From contig DJVN01000144.1 of assembly GCA_002441205.1 (NCBI GenBank), forward strand, positions 1 to 8,386: a DNA stretch of 8,386 nucleotides, written 5' to 3'. Positions 6,684 to 8,386 of this stretch are shown one piece after another. Positions within the stretch are counted from its first letter, which is position 1; each line of letters begins with the position of its first letter. The position numbers were made by a program, and so were the translations under genes. A model generated the notes under the pieces. It made no database searches and was not told where the DNA came from. It worked only from the letters and a program-made list of their open reading frames with translations. This DNA comes from Syntrophaceae bacterium UBA6255. Its GTDB lineage: Bacteria; Desulfobacterota; Syntrophia; Syntrophales; Smithellaceae.

Positions 6684-7931
6684 TTATCTGAACTCCTGAT
6701 GACCGATGCCATCGGTGCGCACCATGAACAAACCGTCAGGAACGCCCCATTTGCCGAACGTATAGTAGAATATCCAGTCATCAGTCACAAATATTTTTAT
6801 ATCCTTGCGATCCTTTCCCTCAAAGGAAACCAGCGTATCAGATAGTTTAAAATCATTGCGCATCTTCATTATATCGCTGGCAAGAGTAGACCAGTATATC
6901 CACGAGTTGCTCGCATTGATGTTTTTCGCATAGAACAGCCTTCCTCTGTCCGGTGCTATTCTGATGATGGCGTTTTCCTCATTGGTGACATAGACAAAAT
7001 CTCCGTCAACGCTAAAACTTCCAACAGGAGCATCCCACACCTTGGTCTTGCCTGTACCGTCTTTCCGTATACGGTAAAGACCGTCATCATTTAGTTTTGA
7101 GTAATAGAACCATTCGCCGCAAGGGGTAAAAAATTTGATATTGATCTCATTAAAAAGCATTTTCCTGTCCATGCCATTCACCTTGATGCTGCGCAGATAG
7201 GCACCGCCCCCCATATAATATATACGGTCATCGATAACATGGACATTCTCAAAACCTGAAGTGGCAGGCCTGTAAAGCTTATCAATATCGCTAATCCTTT
7301 TTTCGCCTGTCCCGTCAATGCGTATTTTGAAAAGGTTGTGCGACTGGGAATGGTTTATGTAATACACCCAGTCGCCCACAACATTGATACCCGACACCTT
7401 GTCATTGCTGAGTTTTATTCTGTCTTTTGGCCCCAGCAATCTGCTTTTATAGAGTTTCATGCCATCATAGGGGTTGGCGTAATATACCCAGTTTCCCTGG
7501 CGTGCCAGATATCCCCCGTTCAAACTGTTGCCCGGTGTATTGCCCACAGTATTCATGAAATCCACCATGACATCGCATGCGTCGCGGTATCCGCCTTCCT
7601 GCGTATATACAAGCACCTGGCAAGTGCCCGCGCCAACCGGGGTAACTTTGCCCGTGTTGTCCACCGTGGCTACCTTCACGTTAGTGGATTCCCATCTCAC
7701 ATTCTTATTCAATGCTTCCGCGGGCAAAACCGTTGCCATAAGCTTGGCGGGAGTGCCGCCAACAAGAAGATAGAGCGATTTCTTATCAAGGGATACAGAC
7801 CGGGGCGTCGAGGTATCCGCCTGCATAGGCGCGCCCGGCTTGGCCGGCACGAATCCCGGCTTTTGAAACTGCCGGGAAAACGCGGGACAACATAGTACAA
7901 ATATTAATAGAAAACCGATAAAGTATCTCAT
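6684..7931 (-). CDS. Secreted protein with Big_2 Ig-like domain and DUF5050 propeller-type repeats
   Basis: A 415-aa exported protein of unknown function. Residues 1-19 form a short signal peptide: positive start, hydrophobic 4-16, and AFS before Arg20 as a signal peptidase I site. Residues about 45-124 are a bacterial Ig-like Big_2 domain (VSLDKKSLYLLVGG, then WESTNVKVATVD, then GKVTPVGAGTCQVLV). From about 130 on, repeated blades of the form GDWVYY-x-LYKIRxDGTGxxK occur near 148, 187, 236, 273, 312, 344 and 385, with GNTPGNSLNGG (130-140) at the front. This is the DUF5050 layout, common in secreted Clostridia proteins and resembling LRP/YWTD beta-propellers. AAGGAG sits 5 bases before the ATG. 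Some isoleucines use ATA (all three in DIKIFVTDDWI), rarer in the neighbouring S1 gene, hinting at transfer. A role in surface adhesion or binding is a guess from the domain types. Confidence 0.85.
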   Translation of the reverse strand: MRYFIGFLLIFVLCCPAFSRQFQKPGFVPAKPGAPMQADTSTPRSVSLDKKSLYLLVGGTPAKLMATVLPAEALNKNVRWESTNVKVATVDNTGKVTPVGAGTCQVLVYTQEGGYRDACDVMVDFMNTVGNTPGNSLNGGYLARQGNWVYYANPYDGMKLYKSRLLGPKDRIKLSNDKVSGINVVGDWVYYINHSQSHNLFKIRIDGTGEKRISDIDKLYRPATSGFENVHVIDDRIYYMGGGAYLRSIKVNGMDRKMLFNEINIKFFTPCGEWFYYSKLNDDGLYRIRKDGTGKTKVWDAPVGSFSVDGDFVYVTNEENAIIRIAPDRGRLFYAKNINASNSWIYWSTLASDIMKMRNDFKLSDTLVSFEGKDRKDIKIFVTDDWIFYYTFGKWGVPDGLFMVRTDGIGHQEFR

Positions 7932-8003
7932 AAAAGCTCCTTGATTTTTATGTTGCAGATCATCATTTCCTGTTTTTGGATAAGAACTGCCCGTTATGAT
8001 TTA

Positions 8004-8032
8004 AACATAGGATACAAGGTCTTATAGGTCAA
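8004..8032 (-). promoter_or_regulatory. Possible promoter of the Big_2/DUF5050 gene
   Basis: On the minus strand TTGACC (8032-8027, five of six matches) is followed after exactly 17 bases by TATGTT (8009-8004, four of six). Transcription would start near 7997, leaving a 66-base leader with the AAGGAG site at its end. The -35 lies inside the edge of the S1-tail relic, so the promoter, if real, was partly built from relic sequence. Confidence 0.4.
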
Positions 8033-8159
8033 GAAAATATCGTCAAAGGTCTGCGTAGGCGAGGAAAATGATTTCCGCAAATATATTTCCAAATTACCGA
8101 AAACGATGGGTGCGTTGGGGGACTTGCTAAAGAAAAAAAATATTCTGAGCTATATTTGA
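8028..8159 (+). pseudogene. Relic of the 3' end of an S1-domain gene
   Basis: This open stretch lies between an in-frame TAG (8025-8027) and TGA (8157-8159). It translates to a short peptide whose core DFRKYISKLPKTMGALGDLL, plus three lysines, matches residues 363-385 of the intact S1 protein at 17 of 23 positions. Counted by hand, 53 of 69 nucleotides agree. A KKIS match just upstream (S1 residues 342-345) suggests the homology extends further left across a deletion of about ten codons. No start codon precedes the conserved core and no S1 domain remains, so it cannot be a functional copy. It has the same orientation as the intact gene 1.4 kb away, with the Big_2/DUF5050 gene between. It ends in a frame running past the normal stop position. 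Confidence 0.8.
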
Positions 8160-8164
8160 TTTAA

Positions 8165-8269
8165 CGGACAGAAAAAATTGAATTCTGGCTCGACAAAGAC
8201 AACATCTACAAGTCAACAACAGTGAATAAATATTTTAATGATTTGCGTTTGGAAATGTTTAACGCCTGA
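8165..8269 (+). pseudogene. Truncated reading frame running into the attC-like site
   Basis: From after a TAA at 8162-8164 to the TGA at 8267-8269, one frame reads RTEKIEFWLDKDN, then KYFNDLRLEMFNA before the stop. The composition is protein-like, with amphipathic charge spacing and few cysteines. However, there is no ATG near its left end and I recognise no family. The stop falls inside the 60-bp attC-like site. It may be the 3' remnant of a gene whose 5' part was lost when the adjacent relic was joined. At 34 codons, chance is a real alternative. Confidence 0.3.
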
Positions 8270-8316
8270 ATTAAGCCGCCCCACAAAGCGGCGTCGGCTT
8301 GAATGAGTTGTCAGGC
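8257..8316 (-). mobile_element. attC-like integron cassette recombination site
   Basis: Read on the minus strand, this is a 60-bp site with the attC layout. R'' GCCTGAC (8316-8310) departs by one base from RYYYAAC, L'' is ATTCAAGCCG (8304-8295), L' is CGGCTTAAT (8278-8270), and R' GTTAAAC (8263-8257) matches GTTRRRY perfectly. The L boxes pair over nine bases with one extra base in L'', which sets the orientation and leaves an extrahelical G on the opposite strand, as in known attC sites. The R boxes pair at six of seven positions, including two wobbles. The sequence strongly resembles aadA-type attC sites as I remember them, including CAAGCCGACGCCGCTT. Most of the apical stem is weakened by substitutions. 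No second attC, attI or integrase is visible. The remaining 70 bases to the window end hold no gene that I can support. Confidence 0.8.
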
Positions 8317-8386
8317 ATAATTGGATTTACCCCACTTTCTGAGTCGCCCGGTCATCCCCTCATCCCCGCGGCATCAGCGCGAACAC

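Noticed and set aside
8317..8386. Possible 3' end of a minus-strand cassette gene at the window edge
   Set aside because: One frame is open from the edge to a TGA at 8360-8362, but only eight codons are visible, which is no support for a gene.

Overview
The window looks like chromosomal DNA of a Gram-negative bacterium of moderate GC content. The gene set fits Desulfobacterota (former Deltaproteobacteria), with a Syntrophus/Smithella-type anaerobe my best guess: a small glycine-rich RRM protein, a four-domain S1 protein, a NodIJ-type exporter and a class I aminotransferase. No marker gene fixes the taxonomy, so this is an inference.

Layout. 84-1774 (+): a two-gene operon for an ABC-2 exporter of the NodI/NodJ (DrrA/DrrB) type, preceded by a plausible sigma70 promoter and followed by an intrinsic terminator (1883-1918). 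1919-2059: a leader that can fold in two mutually exclusive ways, one of which covers the ribosome binding site of the next gene. 2060-2383 (+): a small RRM RNA-binding protein. 2384-2977: about 590 bases without a gene, holding four hairpins in 190 bases; the last is a very strong bidirectional terminator. 2978-3922 (-): a CaCA-family cation antiporter. 4019-5353 (-): a PLP aminotransferase. 5354-5482: an AT-rich divergent promoter region. 5483-6643 (+): a protein of four S1 domains. 6684-7931 (-): a secreted Ig-like (Big_2) plus DUF5050 propeller-type protein, convergent with the S1 gene.

The right end (about 8028-8386) is the unusual part. At 8028-8159, in the same orientation as the S1 gene, lies a decayed second copy of the 3' end of an S1-type gene. 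The Big_2/DUF5050 gene is therefore flanked by one intact and one relic S1 tail. About 100 bases further on, at 8257-8316, is a 60-bp sequence with the architecture of an integron attC recombination site, very close in sequence to the aadA-type sites as I remember them, best oriented on the minus strand. A truncated reading frame runs into it from the left. This end reads as a remodelled accessory boundary: duplication and truncation, an acquired-looking secreted protein, and an isolated cassette recombination site with no integrase in view.

The other genes are ordinary housekeeping or accessory functions and do not form one pathway. I found no defence system, CRISPR array, tRNA or rRNA. The most original signals are the attC-like site, the S1-tail relic, and the switch-like RRM leader.
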